The translations under genes were made by a program, and so were the position numbers. Positions 1 to 9,051 of a stretch of 64,000 nt of DNA are shown piece after piece (position 1 is the stretch's first letter; every line of letters starts with the position of its first letter). The notes beneath the pieces were generated by a model. The model had not been told where the DNA came from and made no database searches. It saw only the letters and a list, made by a program, of their open reading frames with translations. Source of the stretch: an uncultured Paraprevotella sp. (lineage in GTDB: Bacteria; Bacteroidota; Bacteroidia; Bacteroidales; Bacteroidaceae). The stretch lies in contig CAJUGV010000008.1 of assembly GCA_910586505.1 (NCBI GenBank), positions 37,268 through 101,267 of the forward strand. The letters are read 5' to 3'.

Positions 1-54
1 TTAGAGAAGTATCCTTTGGAAAATAATGAACAGAACTAAACAATCGAATTGATT

Positions 55-1221
55 ATGAAACCTCGTTTGATAGCTTTATATCTTCCTCAATACCATCCGA
101 CTCCGGAGAACGACGAGTGGTGGGGACCCGGATTTACGGAATGGACCAATGTGGTCAGGGCAAAACCGCTTTTCCGAGGGCATGAGCAGCCGCGTATTCC
201 GGCCGATCTGGGATTCTATGACCTTAGATTGCCCGAAGTCCGCGAACAACAGGCGGAGTTGGCGAGGCAAGCCGGCATTGAGGGATTCTGCTATTATCAT
301 TATTGGTTCGGTCATGGCCGGCAGTTACTGGAGCGCCCTTTCAACGAGGTGGTGGCATCGGGAAAACCTGATTATCCGTTCTGCCTTTGCTGGGCGAATC
401 ATACGTGGAGTAATAAAACATGGAAGCGTGAGTCTGCTTTCCGGGAAAATTCGGTGCTGATGGAGCAGACCTATCCCGGAAAAGCCGACGATGTGGAGCA
501 TTTCAACGCCTTGCTTCCGGCTTTCCGTGATAAAAGATATATGACGATAGACGGTCGTCTGATATTCGTCATTTACAATCCTTATGATTTCAGGAATGTG
601 ACGGAGTTTATGGCTACGTGGCGGGAGCTAGCCCTACAGCATGGACTGCCCGGTTTTTTCTTTGTCGGAATGACTAGTTCGACGCAGACCTTTCGCGTAG
701 ACAGTGAGGGGAAGCGGCATTCCGTGATGCCTAATCTGGAGAGCAGTGCCGATATCTTTAACTATATTCTTTCATTGGGGTTCGATGCTGTTAATTCGTT
801 CGGAAAACGGCGTGGGGAAATGATGTATGAGGGAAGAGTACGCAATCTCAGCAAGGTGGTTATGCGGCGTATGGGGATACCGTTTGTGGGAGTGCGCTAT
901 GACTATGAACGGACGGTGAGGAATTATTTTGCCCCGGAGGACAGATGGGAGAACGTCTATCCTACCGTGCTTCCGCAGTGGGACCGGACTCCGCGCGTGG
1001 CCGATGCCGACGGCGTTTATGTGAATGTTACGCCGGAGAAGTTTGAGAGACACCTCCGGCAGGCGGCAGGATTGGTGAGCGATAAATCAGAGGAGCATCA
1101 GGTGATATTCATTAAATCGTGGAATGAATGGGGCGAAGGCAATTACCTGGAACCGGACCTTAAGTTCGGGCACGGTTTTCTTGATGCAGTCCGCCGGGTA
1201 GTGGTGCGGAGCGAAAAGTAA
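55..1221 (+). CDS. WbsX-family glycosyltransferase (GH99-like fold)
   Basis: A 388-aa cytoplasmic protein expected to take part in surface glycan assembly. It opens with the family hallmark LYLPQYHPTPENDEWWG followed by GFTEWTNV, has FCLCWANHTW in the middle, and ends with IKSWNEWGEGNYLEPD, the pattern of WbsX-type proteins (Glyco_tran_WbsX) found in O-antigen and capsule loci. The ATG at 55 is preferred over an in-frame TTG two codons upstream. It faces the three minus-strand polysaccharide genes across a strong hairpin at 1227-1273. The upstream part of its operon lies outside the window. The sugar donor and acceptor cannot be told from sequence. Confidence 0.88.
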   Translation: MKPRLIALYLPQYHPTPENDEWWGPGFTEWTNVVRAKPLFRGHEQPRIPADLGFYDLRLPEVREQQAELARQAGIEGFCYYHYWFGHGRQLLERPFNEVVASGKPDYPFCLCWANHTWSNKTWKRESAFRENSVLMEQTYPGKADDVEHFNALLPAFRDKRYMTIDGRLIFVIYNPYDFRNVTEFMATWRELALQHGLPGFFFVGMTSSTQTFRVDSEGKRHSVMPNLESSADIFNYILSLGFDAVNSFGKRRGEMMYEGRVRNLSKVVMRRMGIPFVGVRYDYERTVRNYFAPEDRWENVYPTVLPQWDRTPRVADADGVYVNVTPEKFERHLRQAAGLVSDKSEEHQVIFIKSWNEWGEGNYLEPDLKFGHGFLDAVRRVVVRSEK

Positions 1222-1226
1222 TACAA

Positions 1227-1273
1227 ACGCAGGCAGTATCCGACGATTCGTCGCTTGTGGATACTGCCTGCGT
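1227..1273. terminator. bidirectional hairpin terminator
   Basis: Two perfect 15-bp arms (1227-1241 and 1259-1273) with a 17-nt loop lie between the convergent ends of the WbsX gene and wecB. The location suits termination from both sides. Confidence 0.7.
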
Positions 1274-1302
1274 GGTGGTGAATAAATAAAATGTGATTCC
1301 GT

Positions 1303-2463
1303 TTAAACCTGCTGGAGCAGAGTGGATACAATCCGTCGGCAGGCCTGCCCGTCGCCATAAGGATTCACGGCCTTGCTCATTTTTTCATAGATTGCGGGGT
1401 CTTCTATCAGTAGGGATACCTCGCTGACTATCTTATCGTAGCTCGTACCTACCAGTTTTACCGTGCCGGCATCCAGTGCTTCCGGGCGTTCCGTCGTGTC
1501 GCGCATGACGAGCACGGGTTTTCCCAGTCCGGGCGCTTCTTCCTGAATACCTCCGCTGTCGGTCAGGACGATGGCGGATTTCTCCATCAGATAAATGAAA
1601 CTGAGATACTCCAGCGGTTCTATGAAGAATAGGTTATCGCAGTTTGAAAGGTTTTCCCCGAAAACTTCATGTATGGGTTTTCTTACATTGGGGTTGAGGT
1701 GCATGGGATAAACGAAGTCTACACCGGGGAATTTTTGCGTAAGCGTCTTGATGGCATTGCACATCTGAATGAATCCTTCTCCGAAGTTTTCACGGCGGTG
1801 TCCGGTTATCAGCACGAGGCGGCGGTTACCGTCAAGGCGGCTGGTGTCATAGCCGGCGTCTTTCAGTTCGGCGGCAAGCCGGTCTGATAGTTCCGTTTCG
1901 TTTTTAATTTTGTTTACCACCCAGTAAAGAGCGTCAATCACAGTGTTGCCGGTAACCCATATTTGTTTTTCGCCGACGGCTTCAGCAAGCAGATTCTGGC
2001 GGCTGAGCGGAGTGGGTGAGAAGTGATAAGTAGCTAGACGTCCGGTCAGCAGGCGGTTCATTTCTTCAGGCCAGGGACTGTAGATATTATGTGTGCGCAG
2101 TCCGGCTTCGATATGGGCTACGGGGATTTGCTGATAGAAAGCTGCGAGGGCGGCAGCGGTTGATGTGGTGGTGTCGCCATGTACCAGCACAATATCCGGG
2201 CGTGCTGCTTTCAACACGTCGCGCATTCCGGTAAGCACTTTGGCCGTTACATCGTATAGATCCTGTCCCTGTTTCATGATGTTCAGATCATAGTCGGGTC
2301 TGATATCGAATATGTCCAGAACCTGGTCCAGCATCTCACGATGCTGGCCTGTCACGCATACGATGGTCTCCGCATGTTCGTATTCTTTTTGGAATTCTTT
2401 TACCAAAGGGGCCATTTTTATGGCTTCGGGCCTTGTCCCGAATACAAGCATTATTTTTTTCAT
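1303..2463 (-). CDS. wecB: UDP-N-acetylglucosamine 2-epimerase (non-hydrolysing)
   Basis: This enzyme interconverts UDP-GlcNAc and UDP-ManNAc, supplying ManNAc-type sugars for surface polysaccharide. The 386-aa protein starts MKKIMLVFGTRPEAIKMAPL and carries HGDTTTSTAAALA, HIEAGLRTHNIYSPWPEE, and TDSGGIQEEAPGLGKP with RDTTERPEA, all signatures of the WecB/MnaA family. I chose the ATG at 2463 because the family begins there. An in-frame GTG at 2508 overlaps the upstream stop (GTGA) and would add 15 residues with no family match. It is the last gene of a minus-strand run with two glycosyltransferases. Confidence 0.95.
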   Translation of the reverse strand: MKKIMLVFGTRPEAIKMAPLVKEFQKEYEHAETIVCVTGQHREMLDQVLDIFDIRPDYDLNIMKQGQDLYDVTAKVLTGMRDVLKAARPDIVLVHGDTTTSTAAALAAFYQQIPVAHIEAGLRTHNIYSPWPEEMNRLLTGRLATYHFSPTPLSRQNLLAEAVGEKQIWVTGNTVIDALYWVVNKIKNETELSDRLAAELKDAGYDTSRLDGNRRLVLITGHRRENFGEGFIQMCNAIKTLTQKFPGVDFVYPMHLNPNVRKPIHEVFGENLSNCDNLFFIEPLEYLSFIYLMEKSAIVLTDSGGIQEEAPGLGKPVLVMRDTTERPEALDAGTVKLVGTSYDKIVSEVSLLIEDPAIYEKMSKAVNPYGDGQACRRIVSTLLQQV

Positions 2464-2504
2464 GTTCAGTCTTTTTCTGTAATCGTCAGATATTGGCTTC
2501 TCTT

Positions 2505-3647
2505 TCACAGTGATTCCAGCCAGAGGAAGAAATCTTCATTGTTGTCTGTCGCATATTCTTTTTCTATTTGTCCGGCTGCTTTTCTTTTTATCGAGAGTTC
2601 TTCTTCGGTGATGGCGGAAAGCAATCTGTCTACCGAACTTTCGTCGAGTGCGTTTACGTCGTAACCGATACCGAGGTCGTGTACTTTATCGGCGAGGAAG
2701 GTGCCGCTTGATACGATGATCGGTGTGCGGAAGAATATGGATTCATAGAGTTTGTTGGGTTCTGCAAACCTTACATTCTCGTAGCATATGTCATAAGTGG
2801 AGAGAACCAGGTCGATTCCCGAATAGATCCGTGGCAGATCGTCCGGATTCTTGAACGGGCCGTGGACATGGCAGTTCGGGCTTTTGCGCAGGAGGTCGAA
2901 GTCGTCTTGCAACCCGGCAGCAACACGTCCGTGGAAATGAAGTTCCACGTGTGGATGGTTCTTGAGCGCATATTTTGCAAATGAAATGATGGACCGGTAT
3001 CTGACCCCTCCTAAAAAGCCTATTCTCAGATGTCCGTTTTCAGGGCGGGTCTTTGCCATGTCGGGAAGACCGAGGATCCCGTGCTGCAACTTATTGGGTA
3101 TAAGATAAATGTTGGACGGGGTTTTCGGCCCGAAATGATAGCGTGCAAAACCTTCTGAGGTAAGCACGGTAAGCATGGATTTTCTGATGATATGCTTGTC
3201 GATCCGTTCCAGTATGCTCTTTATCGGATTGCTGACATAAGTATGTACAAGGTCGGCCTCCTCATAGATGTATCGATGGCGGCACAGCGTTCTGAATACC
3301 ATGGCGATCTGCAAGCCGAAGATGTAATATATGGCCTGTGCGTCTTTCGTTGCGAGTATTTTTTTTATTCCGCAACGGATCACGGGAAGTCTTTTGGCGT
3401 AGGAAGTACAGCCGGTTATGTCTCCGACGATATGCGGCCGGTAGTGTGTGGTTGTCGTATATGGGATGCCGCGGTCGAAGCCGTATACTTCAGTATCGTA
3501 GCCGTGATTTGCGAAATCCTCGATGCGTTTGCTCATTCTCGGGTCGGCCAGAGAGTCGCTGATGAATATGATTTTGGTCGGCTTGCCTGTTTCCGGTTCC
3601 TTATGGTCATGGCTGTCGGAATGATTCGTATTGTTCGGGGTACACAT
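2505..3647 (-). CDS. glycosyltransferase, GT4/GT-B-like
   Basis: Probable GT-B fold glycosyltransferase of about 380 aa. After a polar N-terminus the Rossmann-like start KIIFISDSLADPRMSKR is seen. The C-terminal half has LRIGFLGGVRYRS, a short motif with FHGRV, and an E-rich donor-site region (RFAEPNKLYESIFFRTPII), as in GT4 enzymes. The start is uncertain: ATG at 3647 is used, but an in-frame GTG at 3701 would overlap the upstream gene by 14 nt, typical of coupled Bacteroides genes. Its neighbours (GT2 upstream, wecB downstream) place it in glycan assembly. Substrate unknown. Confidence 0.8.
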   Translation of the reverse strand: MCTPNNTNHSDSHDHKEPETGKPTKIIFISDSLADPRMSKRIEDFANHGYDTEVYGFDRGIPYTTTTHYRPHIVGDITGCTSYAKRLPVIRCGIKKILATKDAQAIYYIFGLQIAMVFRTLCRHRYIYEEADLVHTYVSNPIKSILERIDKHIIRKSMLTVLTSEGFARYHFGPKTPSNIYLIPNKLQHGILGLPDMAKTRPENGHLRIGFLGGVRYRSIISFAKYALKNHPHVELHFHGRVAAGLQDDFDLLRKSPNCHVHGPFKNPDDLPRIYSGIDLVLSTYDICYENVRFAEPNKLYESIFFRTPIIVSSGTFLADKVHDLGIGYDVNALDESSVDRLLSAITEEELSIKRKAAGQIEKEYATDNNEDFFLWLESL

Positions 3648-3687
3648 TTTTAGTCTGTTTGTTCGTTGGCGTTCTTCATGAGCCGGT

Positions 3688-4512
3688 TCATTTAAGAGCA
3701 CGGTAGTTTTTCCTGTATCTGAGGTTCGTAATCCAGTTGTTTATAACCTTCATGGTATAGGTCGGCAGAAACAGTCCGGACAGATAGCAGTAGGAATGCA
3801 GGGTGGAGTATCCGAAGACTGTCTGGTATACCTGCGCGTTGAATTTGAGCAGAGACAGTTTGTTGGATGAGATGGAGCCTCTTGAGCGGCGGTAGCATGC
3901 CAGCGGTTCTTTGAGGGAGTAGGCTTTCCTGCATTTCCGGAGTATAAGCAGTACATAGGCCCAGTCTTGTCGTTTGCGCAGGGTGGGCATATAGAATTTG
4001 CCATGTGCGGAAGTGTCGTAGATGGCTGTGAGAAACCCTATTTTATCATCCCGTTTGGTGTCGGAAAGAGTAACGGAAGAGGGTGCTATGACAATGCCGG
4101 TCCGGTTGCCGGATTCATCGCCTACGAAGTAAGATGAAAAGCAGAAACAATAGCCGTTCTCTTTCATGAAAGCCAGTTGCTTTTCCAGTTTGTGGGGCAA
4201 CCATGTATCGTCGCTGTCGCAGAAAGCGATATAGCGTCCCCGCGCTTCTTTGATGGAATGGTTGCGCGCATGTCCCGCTCCCATGTTGTCTTTCTGTGTG
4301 AAGAGCCGTATGCGGCTGTCTTTCTGTATATATGCCTGGATGATTTCAACCGTATTGTCGGTAGAACCGTCGTCCGTTATCAGGAGTTCCAGTTGGGTAT
4401 ATGTTTGTCTTAATATGCTTTCAATGCTTTCGGCGATGAAACGGCTTGAGTTATATGATGGCATGATAACGGAAACCAGTTCTCCGGTAGTATTGTTTTC
4501 CTTAGATTCCAT
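3688..4512 (-). CDS. glycosyltransferase family 2
   Basis: A 274-aa GT-A fold transferase. It begins with VSVIMPSYNSSRFIAESIES, followed by LITDDGSTDNT and the metal/nucleotide-binding DxD region AFCDSDDTW at about residues 94-102. The RQDWAYVLLIL segment corresponds to the usual acceptor-side region. It acts in the cytoplasm on lipid-linked glycan. It is first in the minus-strand trio GT2-GT4-wecB, and a Bacteroidetes-type promoter lies just upstream at 4539-4570. Specific sugar not predictable. Confidence 0.9.
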   Translation of the reverse strand: MESKENNTTGELVSVIMPSYNSSRFIAESIESILRQTYTQLELLITDDGSTDNTVEIIQAYIQKDSRIRLFTQKDNMGAGHARNHSIKEARGRYIAFCDSDDTWLPHKLEKQLAFMKENGYCFCFSSYFVGDESGNRTGIVIAPSSVTLSDTKRDDKIGFLTAIYDTSAHGKFYMPTLRKRQDWAYVLLILRKCRKAYSLKEPLACYRRSRGSISSNKLSLLKFNAQVYQTVFGYSTLHSYCYLSGLFLPTYTMKVINNWITNLRYRKNYRALK

Positions 4513-4538
4513 ATTGCATTTTGAAAGGTTTCTATTTA

Positions 4539-4570
4539 CAAAGATACAATCTTATTTGTGAATAACCGAA
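4539..4570 (-). promoter_or_regulatory. Bacteroidetes promoter for GT2-GT4-wecB
   Basis: On the minus strand a perfect -7 box TATCTTTG (complement of 4539-4546) is preceded, after a 20-nt spacer, by TTCG (complement of 4567-4570), one mismatch from the -33 TTTG consensus. It lies 27 nt upstream of the GT2 start. Confidence 0.55.
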
Positions 4571-4722
4571 TGCGTTGAGACCTTTTATTGGGATTCGTCC
4601 CGGAGAAGTCTTTGAAAAGGTATTTTTCCCTCTTTTTTCAGCAGACGGTCTTTTTTAGCTGTGAAACCTGCAATAAATGCGGTGCTTTTACGTTACTTCC
4701 ATATATTTTATATTGAAGGTTT

Positions 4723-5817
4723 ATGACGGAAGATTTTTACTATGTGATATTCGTGGCCTTGGTTGCCATGGCGACTACGGCTCTGGCCATGCCTTTTCTT
4801 CTGAAGTTCTGCCGGTTGAGGGGATATTACGATATGCCCGGAGGGCGTAGGGTGCATTGCAATGCCGTGCCGCGGCTGGGAGGTTTGCTTTTCATGCCGT
4901 CTATGTTGGTGGGACTGGCACTGACGTTGTTTCTCAGTGCCGATGGCGGTGTGCTCAGTCTGAAAGTGTCTACCATAGCCATGGCGGTAGGGGCGTTTCT
5001 TATTTATATAATAGGAGCGGTGGACGACCTTATCGGCATGAAGGCCAATCATAAGTTTGCGGTGCAGTTGGCAGCCGCGTTGCTGATGCCGTTTTGCGGG
5101 CTGCTTATTAATAATTTTTACGGTCTCTTCGGGTTGTATGAGCTGCCTTTTTGGTTCAGTTATCCCTTTACGGTATTCGTCATCCTGCTGATTGTCAATT
5201 CAGTCAATCTGATAGATGGGATAGACGGACTGGCTTCCGGCTTGTGCATCTGTATTCTGATGGTTTATATTTTCCTGTTTCTGCAGATGGAGCGTACCAA
5301 TGCGTATGCCCTTGTGGCATCGGGACTGCTGGGCTCGTTGTTGGCTTTCTTCCGTTTTAATATGTGGGGGAGCGCCGAACGGGGGACCAAGACTTTCATG
5401 GGAGATTCCGGAAGTCTGTTCCTGGGGTATGTCGTGGCCTACTTGTCCATCAAATATGCTACATGCAATCCGGCTGTCTTGCCCTACCGTCCCGAGGCAT
5501 TGCTGGTGTCATTCACCTTGCTTGTCATACCGACCTTTGATGTGATCAGAGTTGCTTTGTGGAGAATATACCGGCACAGGCCTATTTTCGAGGCCGACAA
5601 GACACACATCCATCACATGGTGATGGCTGCCGGATTTACCATGCGTCAGACGTGGTGCGTCATTATGGGACTGTTCGTATTTTTCTGTATGCTGAACGGA
5701 CTGCTGTATGCTGCGGGTGTGGGCGATACATGGATTGTTTTGCTCGATGTGTTTTGCTTCTGCCTGTTTCATGCGGTGATGTATGTGCGCGCTTCGCGGC
5801 GAAATGTGATATTCTGA
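4723..5817 (+). CDS. undecaprenyl-phosphate GlcNAc-1-phosphate transferase-like (WecA/TagO family)
   Basis: Polytopic inner-membrane enzyme (364 aa, about 10-11 hydrophobic segments) that transfers a sugar-1-phosphate from a UDP-sugar to undecaprenyl phosphate, the first step of lipid-linked glycan synthesis. Family motifs are in order: NAVPRLGG, GAVDDLIGMKANHKF, VNSVNLIDGIDGLASG, FMGDSGSLFLGY and the C-terminal HIHH. It stands alone on the plus strand after divergent glycosyltransferases, and a long palindrome follows it. Whether it starts the same glycan as the WcaJ-type enzyme at 11075-12481 cannot be told. Confidence 0.92.
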   Translation: MTEDFYYVIFVALVAMATTALAMPFLLKFCRLRGYYDMPGGRRVHCNAVPRLGGLLFMPSMLVGLALTLFLSADGGVLSLKVSTIAMAVGAFLIYIIGAVDDLIGMKANHKFAVQLAAALLMPFCGLLINNFYGLFGLYELPFWFSYPFTVFVILLIVNSVNLIDGIDGLASGLCICILMVYIFLFLQMERTNAYALVASGLLGSLLAFFRFNMWGSAERGTKTFMGDSGSLFLGYVVAYLSIKYATCNPAVLPYRPEALLVSFTLLVIPTFDVIRVALWRIYRHRPIFEADKTHIHHMVMAAGFTMRQTWCVIMGLFVFFCMLNGLLYAAGVGDTWIVLLDVFCFCLFHAVMYVRASRRNVIF

Positions 5818-5868
5818 GGCTGCAAGCGGGTTGGGCAACGGCTTTTTCTGTTGTCGGCACGATGGAAG

Positions 5869-5932
5869 AAAATGATGCGGAGTAAAATAAATTTTCATGA
5901 GCACGAAAATTTATTTTACTCCGCATCATTTT
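5869..5932. repeat. long perfect palindrome, repeat-family copy A
   Basis: Arms of 28 bp (5869-5896 and 5905-5932) are perfectly complementary around an 8-nt loop, ATGAGCAC. The right arm ends CCGCATCATTTT and runs on with T residues. The copies at 23117-23168 and 38355-38422 share the loop core and tail. It lies between the convergent ends of the WecA-like gene and the acyltransferase gene, so it may also terminate transcription. Confidence 0.85.
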
Positions 5933-5958
5933 TTGTCCTGTTCCGCACCGTTGGCTCC

Positions 5959-7008
5959 TCAGTGTGGGCTATTGTTTTTTCCCGGTCCGTTTCTCTGTGT
6001 GCCGCAGGGCATTTTCCTAAGGTCGGCAAGATAGGGAAAGTAGTGCCGGATTGTAAAATTTACGGCTGAGGCAGTGAGCAGGGATACGACGGTGACGGCC
6101 AGCGTCACGGAATAGTGCTCATGGTGGAAAATGCCGTGTGCTACCGTTCCGAAGAATGCCGGCATGACTCCGGAGAAAAAGTAGAAGATAATGGAGTCTT
6201 TGCCGATATATTCTGTCCATCCGTTGCGCGGGATAACATGTGAAAGAGCCGTGACGGATATTATGCCGCAGGCATTGACAATCAATGTCCAGAGATGCCA
6301 TGCCGTGGCTGGAAGTTCGGCTTGCGGCCCAGCCGGATGGGTCAGCCACACTCCGGAAAGGTAGATCAGTACGGCAGCGCCCAGTGTTATGGGGCAAGAC
6401 AGAATCCGGTTGGCGCGGGATTCGTGCCGGCGGTACATTCCTCCGGCGCACATCAGTAGGGTGGCTTCCATTCCTTTCTGATAGTTCCACGGGAAGGGGG
6501 ACTGGTCAATATGCCCGAGCCATATTCCGGCAATGGCGATCGGGATGCAGACCAGCAGGCATTGGCTCATCCGAAGGCGTAGGGAGAGCAGCAGCGTGGC
6601 CAGCAGCAGTTGTGCCACGGTCAGTGCGGATGTGAACCAATAGCTCACGCCGCCCCACACATCGTACAGGTATTGACGGACCGACAGGGCGTGGTGGTGG
6701 AACATCATCTTGGGGATGTAGATCAAAGTGGAGAACAGAAGGGTAGGGAGGATCAGCCTGAACAGGATATGGCGTATGGTTTGCCGGTATTTTCCCATAC
6801 AGAATGACAATGTTCCGTCCGGGGTAAGGTGTTTTTGAAAGAAGAGGTAGCCGCTGACGAAAAAGAAAGCGTTGACATAAAACGGGGTGAGGACGTAGCC
6901 GTATGAGAAACCGCCGTTGCCGTAATAGAATTCACTGTGAAGCAGATAAACGGATATCATGCAAAGCGCTCGTACCGTGTTTATCCATCCTATGTCTTTT
7001 GTCTGCAT
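5959..7008 (-). CDS. membrane acyltransferase family 3
   Basis: A 349-aa integral membrane protein with about 10 hydrophobic segments. It begins DIGWINTVRALCMISVYLLH and continues with NAFFFVSGYLFFQK, the usual N-terminal pattern of acyltransferase_3 proteins (OafA/WcjG-like). The family O-acetylates or otherwise acylates cell-surface glycans. Here the family Arg and His are in RAL and YLLHSE. It lies among polysaccharide genes, which supports glycan modification. Acyl donor and target sugar are unknown. Confidence 0.82.
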   Translation of the reverse strand: MQTKDIGWINTVRALCMISVYLLHSEFYYGNGGFSYGYVLTPFYVNAFFFVSGYLFFQKHLTPDGTLSFCMGKYRQTIRHILFRLILPTLLFSTLIYIPKMMFHHHALSVRQYLYDVWGGVSYWFTSALTVAQLLLATLLLSLRLRMSQCLLVCIPIAIAGIWLGHIDQSPFPWNYQKGMEATLLMCAGGMYRRHESRANRILSCPITLGAAVLIYLSGVWLTHPAGPQAELPATAWHLWTLIVNACGIISVTALSHVIPRNGWTEYIGKDSIIFYFFSGVMPAFFGTVAHGIFHHEHYSVTLAVTVVSLLTASAVNFTIRHYFPYLADLRKMPCGTQRNGPGKNNSPH

Positions 7009-7040
7009 ATCGTTTCTTTGCTGAGGGAGGTGAAATATAA

Positions 7041-7070
7041 AAGCCTTTTCCCCGCGCGGAGAAAAGGCTT
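7041..7070 (-). terminator. terminator downstream of rny
   Basis: Perfect 10-bp arms (7041-7050 and 7061-7070) with a GC-rich loop are followed on the minus strand by a T-rich run. This suits termination just past the rny stop codon. Confidence 0.65.
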
Positions 7071-7098
7071 ATGATTACATTGGGTGCAAAGCTAATGT

Positions 7099-8628
7099 TT
7101 ATTTTGCATAACTTACCGAGCGGGTCTCACGGATGACCGTAATCTTTACTTGTCCCGGATAAGTCATTTCGTCCTGTATCTTTTTGGCAATCTCGCCGCT
7201 CAGGCTTTCCGTCTGCTTGTCGTCGATCTTGTCTGCGCCCACGATGACACGCAGTTCGCGTCCGGCCTGTATGGCATAGGTCTTGGTCACACCCGGATAG
7301 CTCATGGCGATGTTTTCCAAATCGTTGAGGCGTTTGATGTAGGCTTCCACTATCTCGCGGCGTGCGCCCGGTCGCGCTCCGCTGATAGCATCGCATACCT
7401 GCACGATAGGGGCGAGCAGAGAAGTCATCTCCATCTCGTCGTGGTGGGCGCCGATGGCGTTGCAGATGTCCGGTTTTTCTTTGTACTTTTCCGCCAGTTT
7501 CGCACCGTAAATGGCGTGCGGAAGTTCCGGTTCCTCATCGGGCACCTTGCCTATGTCGTGCAATAGTCCTGCACGTTTGGCCTTTTTGGGGTTCAGGCCC
7601 AGTTCGGAGGCCATGACGGCACACAAGTTGGCTGTCTCACGGGCATGCTGCAAAAGGTTCTGGCCGTAGCTGCTACGGTATTTCATCTTGCCCACGATGC
7701 GTACCAGTTCGGGATGAAGGCCGTGTATACCGAGGTCTATGGCCGTCCGTTTTCCGGTTTCTATGATTTCTTCTTCCACCTGTTTGCTTACCTTGGTCAC
7801 CACTTCTTCAATGCGTGCGGGATGGATACGTCCGTCAGTTACGAGTTGGTGCAGGGCCAGACGGCAGATTTCACGGCGCACGGGGTCGAAGGCTGAAATG
7901 ACAATGGCTTCCGGAGTGTCGTCCACAACGATTTCCACGCCGGTGGCCGCTTCAAGTGCGCGGATATTGCGGCCTTCACGACCGATGATGCGTCCTTTTA
8001 CTTCGTCATTGTCGATATGGAATACGGTTACACTGTTCTCAATGGCCGTTTCCGTAGCCACACGCTGTATGCTTTGTATCACGATGCGTTTGGCTTCCTT
8101 GTTGGCCGTTAGTTTGGCATCGTCCATGATTTCGTTGATATAGCTTGCCGCATTGGTCTTGGCTTCGTCCTTCAACGATTCTATCAGCCTGTCCCGGGCT
8201 TCGTCTGCGCTCAGTCCGCTGATCGCTTCCAGTTTTTCGCGTTCTTTGGCTTCCAGCTCTTTCAGTTCTTCTTCTCGCCGGGCCAGTCCCTGCTGCTGGT
8301 TTTCCAGTCTTTTCCGGTCATTTTCAACGTCGTTTCTCTTGCGGTTCAGGTCATCCTGACGCTGGTTCAGATTCAGTTCACGTTGTTTCAGTCTGTTTTC
8401 GTGTTGCTGAATCTGTTGGTTGCGTTGTTGCACTTCCTTTTCCAGTTCTGCTTTTTTATTGAGGAATTTTTCTTTTACCTCAAGCAGTTTTTTCTTCTTG
8501 ATTACTTCGGCTTCCTTGCCGGCTTCCGCAATTATTTGCCGATACTTGCCGGTTGCCACGTAACGGAACAGGATGAATCCTGCTATGCATCCGACAATGA
8601 GGCAAGCCGCGGAGATTATGAATTCCAT
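7099..8628 (-). CDS. rny: ribonuclease Y
   Basis: Membrane-anchored endoribonuclease (509 aa) that starts mRNA decay. It has one N-terminal membrane helix (FIISAACLIVGCIAGFILF), a long charged coiled coil to about residue 150, a KH domain with GREGRNIRALEAATGVE, and an HD domain with the metal site LLHDIGKV and AHHDE. The start at 8628 is chosen because the anchor helix begins there; an in-frame start 14 codons upstream adds no conserved sequence. It follows zapA on the same strand with a 114-nt gap containing a hairpin. Confidence 0.96.
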   Translation of the reverse strand: MEFIISAACLIVGCIAGFILFRYVATGKYRQIIAEAGKEAEVIKKKKLLEVKEKFLNKKAELEKEVQQRNQQIQQHENRLKQRELNLNQRQDDLNRKRNDVENDRKRLENQQQGLARREEELKELEAKEREKLEAISGLSADEARDRLIESLKDEAKTNAASYINEIMDDAKLTANKEAKRIVIQSIQRVATETAIENSVTVFHIDNDEVKGRIIGREGRNIRALEAATGVEIVVDDTPEAIVISAFDPVRREICRLALHQLVTDGRIHPARIEEVVTKVSKQVEEEIIETGKRTAIDLGIHGLHPELVRIVGKMKYRSSYGQNLLQHARETANLCAVMASELGLNPKKAKRAGLLHDIGKVPDEEPELPHAIYGAKLAEKYKEKPDICNAIGAHHDEMEMTSLLAPIVQVCDAISGARPGARREIVEAYIKRLNDLENIAMSYPGVTKTYAIQAGRELRVIVGADKIDDKQTESLSGEIAKKIQDEMTYPGQVKITVIRETRSVSYAK

Positions 8629-8665
8629 ATCTTTTTTGTTTATTAATGAATAAATATAAAAAATA

Positions 8666-8713
8666 CGCACCGCTCACCTCACCGTATGATACCGGAGAGG
8701 GAGAAGCGGTGCG
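8666..8713 (-). terminator. hairpin between zapA and rny
   Basis: Arms of 9 bp (8666-8674 and 8705-8713) enclose a partly structured loop, and the minus-strand sequence after it is T-rich. It could terminate the zapA transcript or attenuate rny expression. Confidence 0.5.
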
Positions 8714-8742
8714 CGTTGTCTTCCTTATGTGATGTATGGTTT

Positions 8743-9045
8743 TTACTGTGCGTTTGTCTCCAGAGTGTCCTCCAGCGTGTGTAGCATGCGCTTCATGCTG
8801 TCTACGAAAGGCTGCGTGTCGTTGCGGAATTCGTTCTGTTTCAACGATAGCGCAATGCTGAGTGCAGCCATGCACAGGTAAGTTTCATTGCCCTGATCGG
8901 GGTATTGGGATGCGTAGCTGTTTATCTTTTGGTTTATCAGCTTTTCGGCAGCCCGGTAGACTTCTTCGTCTGTCCGTCTGATGGTGATGGAGAAAGATTG
9001 CTTTCCCAGTCTCAGGGTTATGGTAAAGTCCTCGCTTACTTCCAT
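8743..9045 (-). CDS. zapA: cell division protein ZapA
   Basis: A 100-aa cytoplasmic protein of the ZapA family, which binds FtsZ and promotes its bundling at the division site. It shows the expected N-terminal FTITLRLGKQSFSITIRRTDEEVYRAA segment (described here by its core, RLGKQSF) and a C-terminal helix (AALSIALSLKQNEFRND) suited to coiled-coil dimers. It is preceded 6 nt upstream by a small coiled-coil gene, an arrangement that suggests one operon with related roles. Confidence 0.9.
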   Translation of the reverse strand: MEVSEDFTITLRLGKQSFSITIRRTDEEVYRAAEKLINQKINSYASQYPDQGNETYLCMAALSIALSLKQNEFRNDTQPFVDSMKRMLHTLEDTLETNAQ

Positions 9046-9051
9046 TGTGCT

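Noticed and set aside
8629..8742. 6S RNA between zapA and rny
   Set aside because: The gap is only 114 nt and shows one hairpin, too short for the usual 6S fold, so a terminator is simpler.
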